NCBI GenBank assembly: GCA_022225965.2
Contig: JAKJXP020000013.1
Span: 62,001-126,000, forward strand
Reading direction: 5' to 3'
DNA length: 64,000 nucleotides
Origin: Diatrype stigma
Taxonomy: Eukaryota; Ascomycota; Sordariomycetes; Xylariales; Diatrypaceae
Part shown: piece after piece, positions 21,246 through 33,600 of the stretch
Layout of the letters: the number at the start of each line of letters is the position of its first letter
Position numbering within the stretch: position 1 is the stretch's first letter
Translations under genes and position numbers: made by a program
The notes under the pieces: generated by a model
The model's input: the letters and a program-made list of their open reading frames with translations, nothing else
Databases searched by the model: none
Told to the model about the DNA's origin: nothing

Positions 21246-24200
21246 CCAAAATAATAGCATTTTTAGGCGCATCCATTACATAACCAAATACCAAACCATC
21301 GTCGGATTAATTTAATTAATCCTTAAATCGATTCATATTAAAAACTTTCTTAGCCAAAACTTGCTAAACGACAAAAAACGACCAATCCGTTAAAAACTTA
21401 TCCGTTAGACGCGAAAATTTTTCCGCGCCCGGTACGTATTTTAAAAAAGCCTTTAAGTAAAAACCGTAAACCTTTTTTCCGTTAAAAGTTAATAATTATT
21501 CCATTCTTAGCATTATATTTCCGAATTTTAGAAAATTGGATTACATCGTAACTTATTTTCGCAAATGCTAAAAATATTTTAACCGAATTAAACGAAAATT
21601 AACGCTTCGGTAATACGCTGAAAATACCATTACCGAATAACGTTAAATAAACGATGTATCGTATTAATGCAAATCTTTTTAACCTTATTATCCGATTTAA
21701 CAACTTTTATTAAATAACGCTAAATAAACGGTATATCGTAATACGATTAATTCCATTATTTTTATTAAACCACTTTATATTCGTCTTTTGTTTATTAATA
21801 TTTGGCATATATATATATGGCTCGTTAATACCGTTAATTTTTATAATTAATAGCATTAAAAGATCCATTATATCCGTTTTTTTTAAGCTTTCAATTAATA
21901 CCGGAAAAATTCGAGAAATTTACGATTATTAATTAAAAATACGACGAAAAAAAAAAGCAAGCCAAAATAATAGCCCAAATAAAAGAAATTACCAAAAATC
22001 CAATATATAAATCGCATAAACGAAGTTCCATTAAATAATTTATAAGCAATATCGACTTTTTTTCCCAAACCTATTTGCATCCAGGACTAAGAAATAATAG
22101 CCTATTTTGGCGTAAGCCTATAAATAATATAACGGGCAATTAAAATTAAAAACGCCGGTCGCTAAACGAAATAAATCGACCAAAAACATTATATAATTTA
22201 ATTAAAACAATAATAACGAACATTCGTAATAAATTACGTATAACGAATGCAATTTTACGAAACTTTTATAATAAGTTTGATATAAATAAATTAAACGGAA
22301 ATACAAAATTAATTTAAGCAATATATAAATAAGTAATCTTTAATTTAAAAATTATTACAAAACTTAACGCCAAAATTGGCGATTTTTAAAACTTAATAAC
22401 CTAATTAAGTAATTAATTTGCAAATTTTATAACAAACATAAGCAAATAAATTTAAAAAAACGTTCGAAAAACAATAAGCCAATTTAATAATTAAATCCGT
22501 ATTTCAATTACGGAAATATATATTAGTAATAATTATAATTTACATTAACGAAAATTACGTTCCCTCGACCGATAAAACGACTTTTTCGATATATATTATT
22601 ATTTAGCTTTTTAAAACCAATCTTTATTAAATTATAAGCTTAAAAAAAATATCGGAATTTTCGACCTATACGAGCTAAATCCAAAAGGCATAAGCCTTAT
22701 CCTTATAAAAATATCAATTATCTTTATCGATACGTACGTATTCCGTAATCGCATAAACAATTTTTTAAAAAACAAAGCAAATCGAGCGAATTATAAAAAA
22801 CAACTGTTAACATTATTTTAAACTTTATTAGCCGGTTTAATTATTATATAATAAAACAGCAAGCTTTAGGAATTTAATCGTACGTAATTCCGCGTAACTG
22901 GAATTTAAGCCATATTATTAACTTTAATTAATCGATTCCGATTTGACGTAGCAATGGCAATAATATAATTTAATTTTTTATATTTCGTTTTACGCAATTT
23001 GGCAAAAAACGAAAACGCCTTATAAACTTATGTTATAAAAAAGCTTAAATGGGTTCGTATAATAAAAACCCTAGTTAATAATAATATTAATTAATACGGA
23101 ATTATAATATAAATTTGGAATTATATAAATTTAGCCATAAAGCAATATTTAAAACAACCTTTTTAATATAAAACATTTAAAATATATATGTTTTAAATTA
23201 AATAAAATAAAGCGACCCTTTTAACGTTAACATTTCAAAAATACCCTATATAAGTGCATTCGGAAAATTTAAAGATTTCATATTATGGCAATACGCAAAA
23301 TAGCTTACGCTTTTTAAAGCAATCGAAAAAACGAAATTATAACGAATACCCTCGCGAGCCTCGAAATCGAAACTATTAGCGCAACAAAAGCCGTTCCCGA
23401 TACGATTATTAAAAAAAAAACGAATATACAGAATATTTCGATATTTACCGCTTACGATACGGAAATCGCCATAACGACGACCGACGTAATAATCGACGAA
23501 ACGATAAACGTAGGAATTATCGGAATAATAAACGTAACAATTAACGAAATAATTAACGTAAAAAAAATCGACCCATTAATAAACGAAACGGCCAAAACGA
23601 ATAACGTAATCGACGAAATAACGGAAAAAACCGACGTAACGAAAGCCAAAAATATCGCGAAAAAATATATAAAAGCCGAAACGATATCTATTAAATAAAT
23701 CAAAACGGAAACTCCGAAAATTAATTTGGATTAATAAAAGATATTAATAATTCGAATAAATCATTCCAAAATTTAAAAAACGACGAAAAGCTATACATAA
23801 TTCTTAAAAAATCATTAACATGTTACTAATGCTTTTATATATTTCTTATTACAATTTAACGAAAACGGCATTTAAAAAAATACGTTATGCCAAAAGCGAT
23901 CGTAAGCAAAAGCATTTAAAATTTATTATCAACGAATATAATACGACGTACGTATAATATTTATTACGACGTCTTCCTATTTAAAAACAAATTATTTAAG
24001 CACTTTCGGCAAAATTACGAATCGAATGCGGCTTTTTAGGCTTAAAATAAACAAATTAAATAGGCATTTTAAATTTAATTAATAAATTCTCCTATTAAAT
24101 CAAAATTCTTAACGGTAAAAATAATACCATCCCTAAGCCTTAACGATAATAATATATTATTAAGTTATACGTACGTTAAAATAAAGGCTTAAGCGATATT

Positions 24201-25559
24201 AAAGGATCCAAATTTTAAGGTTTATATGAATTTAAAGACGGATCGCATTTTTATTAAGCGTTTCATTTTATTCATTTTAAATTATTCCATAAAGGCCCGA
24301 CCTAAAAAGATTTAAAGAATCGGAAAAAAAAAATAAAGAAATAAGCAACATTTAAGTTTTACTTATCCGGCAAAAGCAAAAATAACAAAAATGTTATTAC
24401 GGAATTTAAAAAGCAAAAATGAATTTTGAACGGAAAAAAATACCTTAATATATTTATAAATAACGATTTTATGCATTTTTATGGCGCATTAATTAATCTT
24501 ACCGAAAAATATATAACATTCGCTGCTTTAAATAATTTCCAGATCGATATCGACGTATAATTAAAAAATAAAGCCGTCATATAAAAAGTTATTAATTACC
24601 GCAAAATTACTTTAACGGCAAAATAACGGGCTTATATTTCGATTAATTATAAAGCTTTTTTTAATAATCGTAACTTTAATTTTATTATATTATATCCTTA
24701 AGCATTTAAAGCGGTAATAAATGCTAAAATTCCGCAAATAGTCGTAATATAAAATATATCCAATTATTTCATTATAATACTTAAAAATATTAAAATGGAA
24801 ACGATTTAAAACAATACCGATAATAATTATTTCGTAACATTATAAGCAAAAAACATAAAAGCCTTAGTTTTAATAACCTTAATTATAGGCGTAATAATAA
24901 ATATACTTACGGCTATAATACAAAATCCTTATATTTATAGCATTATAAACGATATAATTCCGATAAATATAAAATTTAATTTTATTCCAGCAATAACGGC
25001 AATTGCTATAAATATTATACCTTATAATATAAACGACTTTATTAAATTATTTCATGCATAATTTAAAACTACATATATAAAAAACGGGCTTAATTTTAAT
25101 ATATTAATTATTAATACAATATTTAATACCATCGTCATTTTAAGCACTTATAACGAAATATAAAGTCCTTTAATAAAGCCTAAACCAAATAAACCTAAAA
25201 TTCCTGCGATTTATTTAATTTTTGGTATTAAAAAGCCGATTAATATATTAAAGCGTATAACAAATAAAGAAATATATATATATAACGAAAATCAAAGCTT
25301 CGCAGCTTATTTCGAAAAGATCGTATACGAATATCCCGAATTTTAAATAAATAAGGGCCCAATAAATATATTTCTAAAAAAACAAATAAAGGTATTATTC
25401 GTAAATAATTGGCAAAACCATAATTTTTAAACAAAATTATATCCATTAAAACGGAAAAATATGGAATTTCTTAATTAAAAATTCGATTACTTATATAAAC
25501 AAAAACGTTAAAAATGAATAAATCAGCCGATACTTTTCGCGCATTTTGTATTCGTAATA

Positions 25560-26880
25560 TAACGAAAAATACATGGAAAAAAAAAGAAATGCGTAATCGT
25601 AAATCTTAAGGCATTAAATAAAACAGCCATATCCGATAACTACCCCTTATTTCTTTAAGCCGACGTTATATTATCGCTTCGTAAAAAACATTATATTACG
25701 ATAATAAACGCTACATTTTTTTTTTATTAATTTTTAATATATCCCGATTACCGCGATCGATTTACGATAATAAGCCCTAAAAATATGAAGCAATTAACCG
25801 TAACGCTAATGGGCTTTCGTAATTTACTAGTTTACGTTTAGCGATATATAAATAAGTTATTAAAAATCTACCGTAACTTTTGCCGGACTTTTATCGATAA
25901 TATTATTATATATTCGAATACGAAAAAGAATTATGTGCGGCATTTATACGAAATCTTTTAATTATTTACGAAAAAAAACATTGCTATTGCGTTTAAAAAG
26001 TTCTTTTTTGGATATTCATCGATTAAACTATTGGGTTTCCAGGTTAATGCATTAAGATTAACCTTTACGGAAAAACGTTTTAATGCGTTTCGCATATTAA
26101 AATTTCCAAAACAACTTAAGGCTTTAAAGCAATATCTTGAATTAAATGGCTTTTTGCGTTACCTTTTATCCTATTATACGTAATATGCCGAGCTTTTATA
26201 AAAAAAAAAACCGCATTTTTAACAAAGAAACGCAAAATAAAGCGAATAAAAACGGATAAATTATAAAAGCAATAAGCATATTACAGGTTTATATATTACG
26301 AATTAACGGAAATCGAAAAAAAATTATTCCAAGCGGTCCAGAACTTAATATATAATAAACAGGTTTTATACCATTAAAATCCAAACAAGCTTTTGTTTTA
26401 CTAAATGAACGGTTTATTAAAAAGAAATTTCGGAATTATAATTTTTTATTTTACGAATAAATACAAATAAACGCCGAAAGATATTATTCCTTTTACGAAA
26501 ATTTAAACTATTATGTTTTTAAATAAATACCTATCGGCAATAAAAACCAAATATAAACCAACCGAATTCGAAATAACATGCTTGGTTTGAGTAATAAAAA
26601 AAATACGTACGATAATTTAATTATCAAATTATCCGGTTATGGTTTTAACGAATTATTTCGCAACTAAGCCCATTATTAATTAAATCTTATTAAATATATT
26701 AAGAATTAATAAAAGCAATAAACGCTTTATTAATGCATTAATTTATTTATTACAATACGGGCTTTAAGTTTATTATTTTTTAAATAAGCTTAATTTAATT
26801 CCGAATGCGTTAAATAAACTAAAAACGATTAATAATAAAGATAATCCTTATTAATCATTTAAAATTAAACGCTTAATAAA
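25560..26880 (+). pseudogene. Ty3/gypsy reverse transcriptase-RNase H remnant
   Basis: Readable in the plus strand with stop codons at RIP-type positions: 'VNLKALNKTAISDNYPL' near 25600, 'MGFRN' near 25810, the catalytic box as 'FIDN' (25889-25900, from FIDD by G to A), 'SIKLLGFQVNAL' near 26020, 'FTEKRFNAF' and 'FPKQLKALKQYL' near 26070-26140. The tail near 26800 ('KLNLIPNALNKL') matches the end of the RNase H/connection region ('PDALSR'). The frame is broken at 26890 by the nested element. Confidence 0.88.
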
Positions 26881-26889
26881 ACTTTTAAT

Positions 26890-26990
26890 CCTAACCGGAG
26901 GTTATTTTATAAAGGTGGTGTGATACGGAAATTATGTCCAGAAATTCAGGCTTGGGAAATACCTCGAGCGTTTTCGCCTGCGATTGGTCG
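26890..26990. repeat. Left terminal inverted repeat of the nested 10-kb element
   Basis: Begins CCTAACCGGAGG and runs to GCGATTGGTCG. It pairs with 36821-36921 and remains GC-balanced. Confidence 0.88.
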
Positions 26991-27295
26991 GACCCGTTGC
27001 GTTCGCTTTGGCGATTAGTCGAGCTAGCTAATTCCGTTTTGCCAGCCAATTAATTTTTATTCCTTATAAATATTATATATAAATAATAACAAAATCCATT
27101 TATTTTATACGTACGGCCAATAATATTATTATAATTCCGGATTTTATTTAAGTTTATTCCAGTTTGCCCGTAATTTGCTTTAATTTGCTTTAATTTGCTT
27201 ATAACTTTTCCGCAGCTTGCCTTAATTTGTCCGCATATTTTATTATATTATTAAATTATTCCAGCTTTTTTTAAAAATTTCTTTATTTTTTTCTG

Positions 27296-27560
27296 CAATC
27301 CATTCGCGATATATTACGATTTTTTTATTTTCATTTGCAATCCATTCGTAATGCATTATGATTTCTTTATTTTTATTCGTAATTTATTTGCAATGCATTA
27401 CGACCTTTTTATTTTTATCCGTAATTTATTCGTAATATATTACGATCTTTTTATTTTTATCCGTAATTTATTTGTAATGCATTACGGCTTTTTCGAGTTT
27501 TATACGCAATTTATTCGTAATACGTTACGGCTTTTTCGAATTTTACGCGTAACTTATATA
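27296..27560. repeat. ~42-bp tandem repeat
   Basis: About six diverged copies, each containing 'ATTCGTAATGCATTACG' (a short palindrome GTAATGCATTAC) followed by a T-rich stretch ending in TTTTTAT. It lies 0.3 kb inside the left inverted repeat, a usual place for transposase-binding subterminal repeats. It encodes a spurious repetitive Phe/Ile-rich frame on the plus strand. Confidence 0.8.
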
Positions 27561-27904
27561 TAACCCTTTTAAATTTTATACGTAATTTTTTCGTTATAAT
27601 ACAGCGCATTATAGGTTTTTCGAAATTTATTTGCGGTTTATATATAGCTTTTTCGAATTTTATTAATATGAATCATTTTACGAATTCCAAGGTTTGTTAT
27701 GTTTATTAATAATTTTAATTATTAAATTAATTTATTTATAAGCGATATTCGTATATTTCTATTTAAAAATGCCTTTTTTATTATAATTACATTTTATAAA
27801 ACGTATATATGCTTATGTTTTTATTTTGAATTAGTATTAATTTTGTTTTATTATATAGATATCTTATTTTTATACCGCAATAAATAATCTTTTTCGTATT
27901 GCCT

Positions 27905-28450
27905 TTAAATATGCGGTTTTTTAATTTCCTGGTCCTTTTTAATCTGGTTCTTTCCAACCAGTTTCTTTTTAGCCAGTTTTTTTCCAGTCAGCTTCTTTCC
28001 AGTTAGCTCCTTTCCAGTCAGCTTTTTTCCAACCAGCTTTTTTCCAGCCAATTCCTTTTTAACCAGCTTTTCTTTAGCTAGCTCCTTTTTAGTCAGCTTT
28101 TTTCCAGTCAGTTCTTTTTTAGCTAGTTCCTTTTTAACCAGCTCCTTTTTAGCCAGCTTCTGTTTAGCCGGCTTTTCTTTAGCCAATTTCTCTCCAGTTG
28201 GCTCCTTAATTTTTAATTCCTTAACAGCCGGCTTTTTTTTAACCAGTTCCTTTCCAATTAGCTCCTTAATAGCTGGCTTTTTAATAGGTAACTCCTTAAT
28301 AGGTAGCTTTTTAATAGGTAGCTTATTAATTTCTGACTTATTAATCTTTGGCTTTTTAATAATTGGCTTATTAATTTCTAAATTCTTAGCAGCCAGCTTT
28401 TTAATTTTAGCCCTTAGCCCATTTTTATTCGATTCCTTATTTTTTAGCAA
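27905..28450 (-). repeat. 15-bp tandem repeat that stays open as a Lys-rich pentapeptide frame
   Basis: The plus strand shows dozens of copies of a unit close to 'AGCCAGCTCCTTTTT'. Read on the minus strand it gives 181 codons of pentapeptides of the type (T/A)-(G/K)-K-(K/E)-L without a stop, although the first codon is TTG rather than ATG. In a block where every other frame is broken, a 546-bp open frame stands out. Repeat structure alone (15 is a multiple of three, with no RIP-sensitive stop precursors on that strand) may explain it. I do not claim a protein. Confidence 0.6.
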
Positions 28451-29689
28451 TTCAATTATGCCATTTGCCTAAATCCAATCGACGTCGCATAAATTTAATT
28501 TATGGAATATTTAATAATATGTATTATCATAATAAATAGGTTTAAAATAATTTATTTCGCATAATTGCCGCCCATTTTAAATAATACATTATTTAACGAA
28601 ATCATCGATTGCGGCGACGTTATTAAGAAAAGCCATCGCAAATTCCGATATTATTTAATTTACGGATTAAATTAAATTTTAATAACGATACGTTTTAATT
28701 AAGTTTAAAAAACGAATCGATATTATAAACCCCTTTTTAAATTTAATTTTATTTTATTTTTAATTATTATTTGCTTTTTTTATTTTTTATTATTTTAAGC
28801 TTTCTAAATTTATTAATAAAATAATTTTTTAATTTAATATTATCAAAAATATAATTATGCCAATATATTTAACTTATTTTTTTGCCGTCTTTATTATTCT
28901 TTAATCCGATTATGGCATTATTTATTTTTTAGCCGCGTAATAAGCCGCGTAATAAGTTACGTAATCGCCTGCTTAATTAAGCTGTTCGAATTGCTCGTAT
29001 TTTTGTTTCGGTTAGTTATTACGTAACGCCTAAACGTATATTAACGTTAATATTAAAACCAACGCCATAATTTTTCCAACTGCAATATATTAGCCTTAAT
29101 CGTAATTTATAGGCCTTTTTCGATCCTTCGTTTTTTTTATTTTCCAAATAAGTTCGAACGCAAAAACGAAAACGACTTCGAATACATAATTATGCGTTTT
29201 TTCGGATAATTAGACGTAAATAGCGGCAACAAATTCGATTTTTAAAATATCGTAATTTTAACGAAAAGCCGGTATAATATAGAAATAACGACTAAAAGCT
29301 TACGTTATTTCCTAAAGACGCAGCTATTAAAAGGCGATTCGATAAAGCCTTAAAAGCGGAATAAATATATTTTTGCTTACGTTATTAACATAAATAATTC
29401 GACGTTAAATTATTAAGTATAAATATTTGCATTACTTATTAAATAAAGAATAATAAAAAATTAATAAACGAGCCTTTTTATTTTTTTATTAGCAATAATT
29501 TAAACTTTAGCAACGTTTTTTTTTTGGCTTATTCCGTTTAAAGCAATCGAAAAGCTATTTATTATAAAAGTTTATATTATAATTAATATTTTTATTATTC
29601 GTTTTATTATTATATAACTTAACTAATTAATTAATTTTTTATAAATTCGTAATTAATAATATAAATATACGGAATATATTATATATTTT

Positions 29690-32600
29690 TTGCGCAATAT
29701 TAATAAGATATATAACGAATTGCCTTTATTTTTAAAACATTTCGACATAATTTTTTTTCGTTTTAAAAATACCGATAATGTTTTAAAAATAAAACGTTAT
29801 TTTCGCCGGCGGTTTCGTATTTATCGCCAAACTATATATATATGGCTGAACTTTTTTTTTATAAATTACCCGAATTATGCAAACTTTATATTAAATTATT
29901 ATAACTTATTTTAATTATTTAAAAATGGCGATATTTACGACTTGCTTAATATTTACGAAACGAATGAAATATATATAGCGGTAAATCCGAACGCGGATTC
30001 CGTAAATAAAGCTATTCCAAAAAATATCGATGCATGCAATAAAGCGGCGATTTTTAATTTATTTATTAAAGCATTTAAATTAAACCGCTTAAAAAAAAAC
30101 AATAAAAATGATCCGTCGTTTCCGAAACCGAATATACCGTTATAAGCAATTTAATTAAACGCTATTTATTATTTTTTAATACTATTTATGCGGCAAACCT
30201 TTTTTAATAAATTTAATTAATCCTATGCCTTATTTTTTTTTGCGTATTTTATATTTTATCCTTATAATAAGGCCGATTTTATTAAGCCTCGGCAACGTAT
30301 TATTAAATATTAAGATTATTTCAATTATGTTATGCGTTAAAAAAATAATCGCTTTATTAAGCATTATATTTTTTAATATATTATATTAAATACTTTAATA
30401 CGTAAATAAGCCCGTAATTATAGCCGTTATTTTACGAATAAAGAATTTAATTCGCTTATTTTTAAGCATTAATTATAAGAAGCTTTTAAAAATTCGGATA
30501 AATTTAAAGCATAAGTTATTTTTAATTACATTATTCGGTTTATAAATATTATTAAAGACATTCGTTTTTTTTAATATAAACATCGGCAAAAATTAAAAGC
30601 CTTTTTTTATTACTTAAAGCTATTATTTGCGTTTATTATTTTAAATCCGGCAAATCTTTATTAATAAAGCTTATATCGTTATATGTTTAAATTTAACCGA
30701 TAAAAATAATTAAACGAATATAAACGAATAAATTTATTTCGGCGCTTATTACGTAAAAATCTTTATATTGCTACGTAATATTTTTTTTTTTTAGGTTACC
30801 TTATTTCGAAAAATCGTATTAACGGAAAAATTTAATTTCGGCAACTTTTGGTACCGCTTCGAATAGCAAAATCGTAATAGCGATTACATTTATGAATTAT
30901 ATTAATTTAAAAATAACCCTTTTTCGGATATGAACATATAAAAAAGTCGAAATATATATATTAAAGTTTAGGGCTATTATATTATTGCTATAAATCCTAA
31001 GCCTTAAAAAATTAATCGCGGCAATACGAATAATAATCCGTTATATATTAATCCTTTTTATACGGAACTTACGTAATAATAATTAAATAATATCGTAAAT
31101 CGTTATTAACGTTATAAATATTTTATTACGTATTATTTTCGGATTATTAAAAAAGCGGCTAACGAAATTCGGAAAAAAAGCGAAGAATTGCTAAATCCCG
31201 TTTGCCGTTTTAATTTTTTACGCTTTATACGAAACAAATTTCGCGTTATTAAAATGGAAAATAAGTTTTGGTAATTATTTAATGCCGTACGTAATAATAT
31301 TTATTTTAATTAATTTAATTTATTAATAATTATGTCGTAATTAATTAATACGAATATCTTTCCGTATATTAACGATGCGGCTATTATTAATTATATAGCC
31401 AAATATTGCGGCAAATCCGAATAATAATTTGCTATATATATTTAAATTGCCTAATTTATTTTGCTACATATAATTAATAATAACTTCATATTTTCGTTTA
31501 TTTTTAAGCTTATAAATAAGCTTATCGAAAAAAAGAATTATTTTGCTTAAAAAATTTGTTATCATTTATTACAACTTTTTTTATAAAAAAACAGTCGTAT
31601 AATACGTAACGTTAATTATTGCCCTTTTAAAAAGCATATTCGAATTTTAAATCTTAATGGCGAAAACGACGAAATTAAAAAAAGCGCTATAGCTTAAAAA
31701 AATATAAGCAAAAAAATACATATATAAAATACGTTTCGTATTTCGAATTTATCGAACGCTGGAATTTTAAAAATTAAAACTTTAAGAAATGGCATATTAT
31801 TAATACGCAACCTAAAATATTAAATTATTTCTTTCGTTATAAGCCTATTCGAATTTATTAGCAATTCTTTAACTTTTATTAAATAAAGTTATTATTAAAT
31901 TATTTTTATCGCTATATTAACGAATTATTAATTAATAACGAAATTAAGTTCGATAATTATATCGCAACATATATATATTATATGTAACATTATATTTATA
32001 AAAATAATTATTACGATACGATTAACCGAAAAAATATTTAGTTCGATAATAAAAAGTTCGAACCTGGTCCAGATAATGCAAATAATATTATTTTAAAAAA
32101 TTAATAGCATATTGCTCGAATAGTACTAAATTTTTTGCCCGAATAAAAAAACGTTAAATTATTTAGCCGCCGTAATATTAATGTTAATTACGATTAATCC
32201 TTTTATATTAATCGATACATTTACGAAAACTTCGCTAGCGGTAATTATTAAAAAAAACGCTATAAAAAACATTCCGACGATTACGATATTAAAAACTTAT
32301 CATTAAATATAATTAAAACCTTAAATTCCGAATAACGAATTATATATAATACAATAATTAATTATTATTAAAACTTTTTTACCGATAATTAATTAAAGCA
32401 ATTATTATTATACGTTAATAACGGTAATAAAATTAAAAAGTCCTATTTTATTAAAATCATATTGTTATATTTTTAATAGTTATTTATAATAAACAAGTCA
32501 TCCGTAATTCGAATTGCTTTAATTAATATAACTAGCAATTAAATTAACGGCTAAATATTGCATTTTTTGTTTTGCTTATTTATTAATAACAAATATAAGC

Positions 32601-33600
32601 CCTTAATAAAAAATGCTAGCTTATTAAATATTTTATAACGGTACTTTTGTAGCGTTTATTTTTTTCTTATCGACGAAAAAAACATATTCGGCTTGTAAAA
32701 CCTAAACTAAATTAATCGGCGGCTTTAAAAATCTTTTCCTAATTACCGTAATAGCTATTTTAACGGCTTAAATATATTATTTATCGAAGACTTTTTTTAA
32801 TTACTTTCCGTTATAAATAAACCGTTATATGCTTTTAAATAATTAATTAAATATTACGATATTATTAAATACGGGCTATATAAAGCCTTTAAACGTTCGG
32901 TATTTCTTATTATTATTTAATGCCAATAAAAATCCGAATAAGCCCGATTTCGCAAAGCTTTATTAAAATTACGACAACTTAAGGTTTTTGCCGTTTCTTA
33001 AAAGCTATTAACATTTAAATGCGTTATAAAGCTTTTTTTTGCCGAAATTATAAGCTTCAATAATGTTATACGTATTTATTTTATTAAGGCTCGTATTAAT
33101 TAATATAACCATAATTATATAATACGGCTTATAAATTTAATTATTTAAGTTTATATTAAACATAAAGGATTTAATATAAATAAAGCCGCTTTTTTTAATG
33201 CTAGCAACTTTTTTAAGAATTTTTTTATTTGCATTAAATATCGAATTATGTTAATACGTAACTTATAAGGCCATATCGGTTTTATAAACGGAATTTAAAA
33301 TACGGTATACGACATTTTTTGGATTTAAGGCTTAAACGTTATAAATAATGTTTCGGAAATTATTATAATAGCTTTTAATAATTATATTAGCCCGGCATTT
33401 ATTAATTCGAATAACCGCGAATTTCGCAATAATTAAGGCAAAATTATCATATTTATTTTTCGAATTTAATAAAACTTTGTCGTAAAAGATATTACTTATT
33501 ACCGAAAATAATTTTTTTTGCTTATTGCATATGCCATTATAATATATAAATCTTAAAGCATTATTTTGCGCCAAATAATATGCGATATTTCGGATCGTAA
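29690..33600 (+). pseudogene. Helitron-type Rep/Pif1 helicase gene, RIP-degraded
   Basis: Reading the plus strand through RIP stops gives the parts of a fungal RepHel protein in order. At 29690-29910 there is an N-terminal region ('ELPLFLKHFDIIFFR', 'FRRRFRIYRQ'). At about 31190-31425 is the Rep-like core, including 'FNAVRNN' and 'INDAAIINYIAKYCGKSE' (31366-31421). A Pif1 helicase follows: Walker A as 'GNKIKKSYFIK' (about 32423-32455), motif II 'LIDEKN' (about 32667-32684), 'FGGLN..FIGDFFQLPPV'-like sequence near 32770-32810 after correcting obvious transitions, 'FINGTYG'-like sequence near 33280, and motif VI 'IAYAIIIYKS' (about 33525-33554). Helitron ends (5' TC, 3' CTRR with hairpin) could not be placed, so whether it is a separate Helitron nested in the 10-kb element or cargo of it is open. 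Confidence 0.78.

Noticed and set aside
23452..23703. 83-codon hydrophobic minus-strand frame in the island
   Set aside because: It is antisense to the gypsy element's gag/protease interval and its composition follows CpG-rich RIPed DNA; no support as a gene.
27296..27560. Possible CRISPR-like array
   Set aside because: The copies are adjacent with no unique spacers, and the genome is eukaryotic; it is an ordinary tandem repeat.
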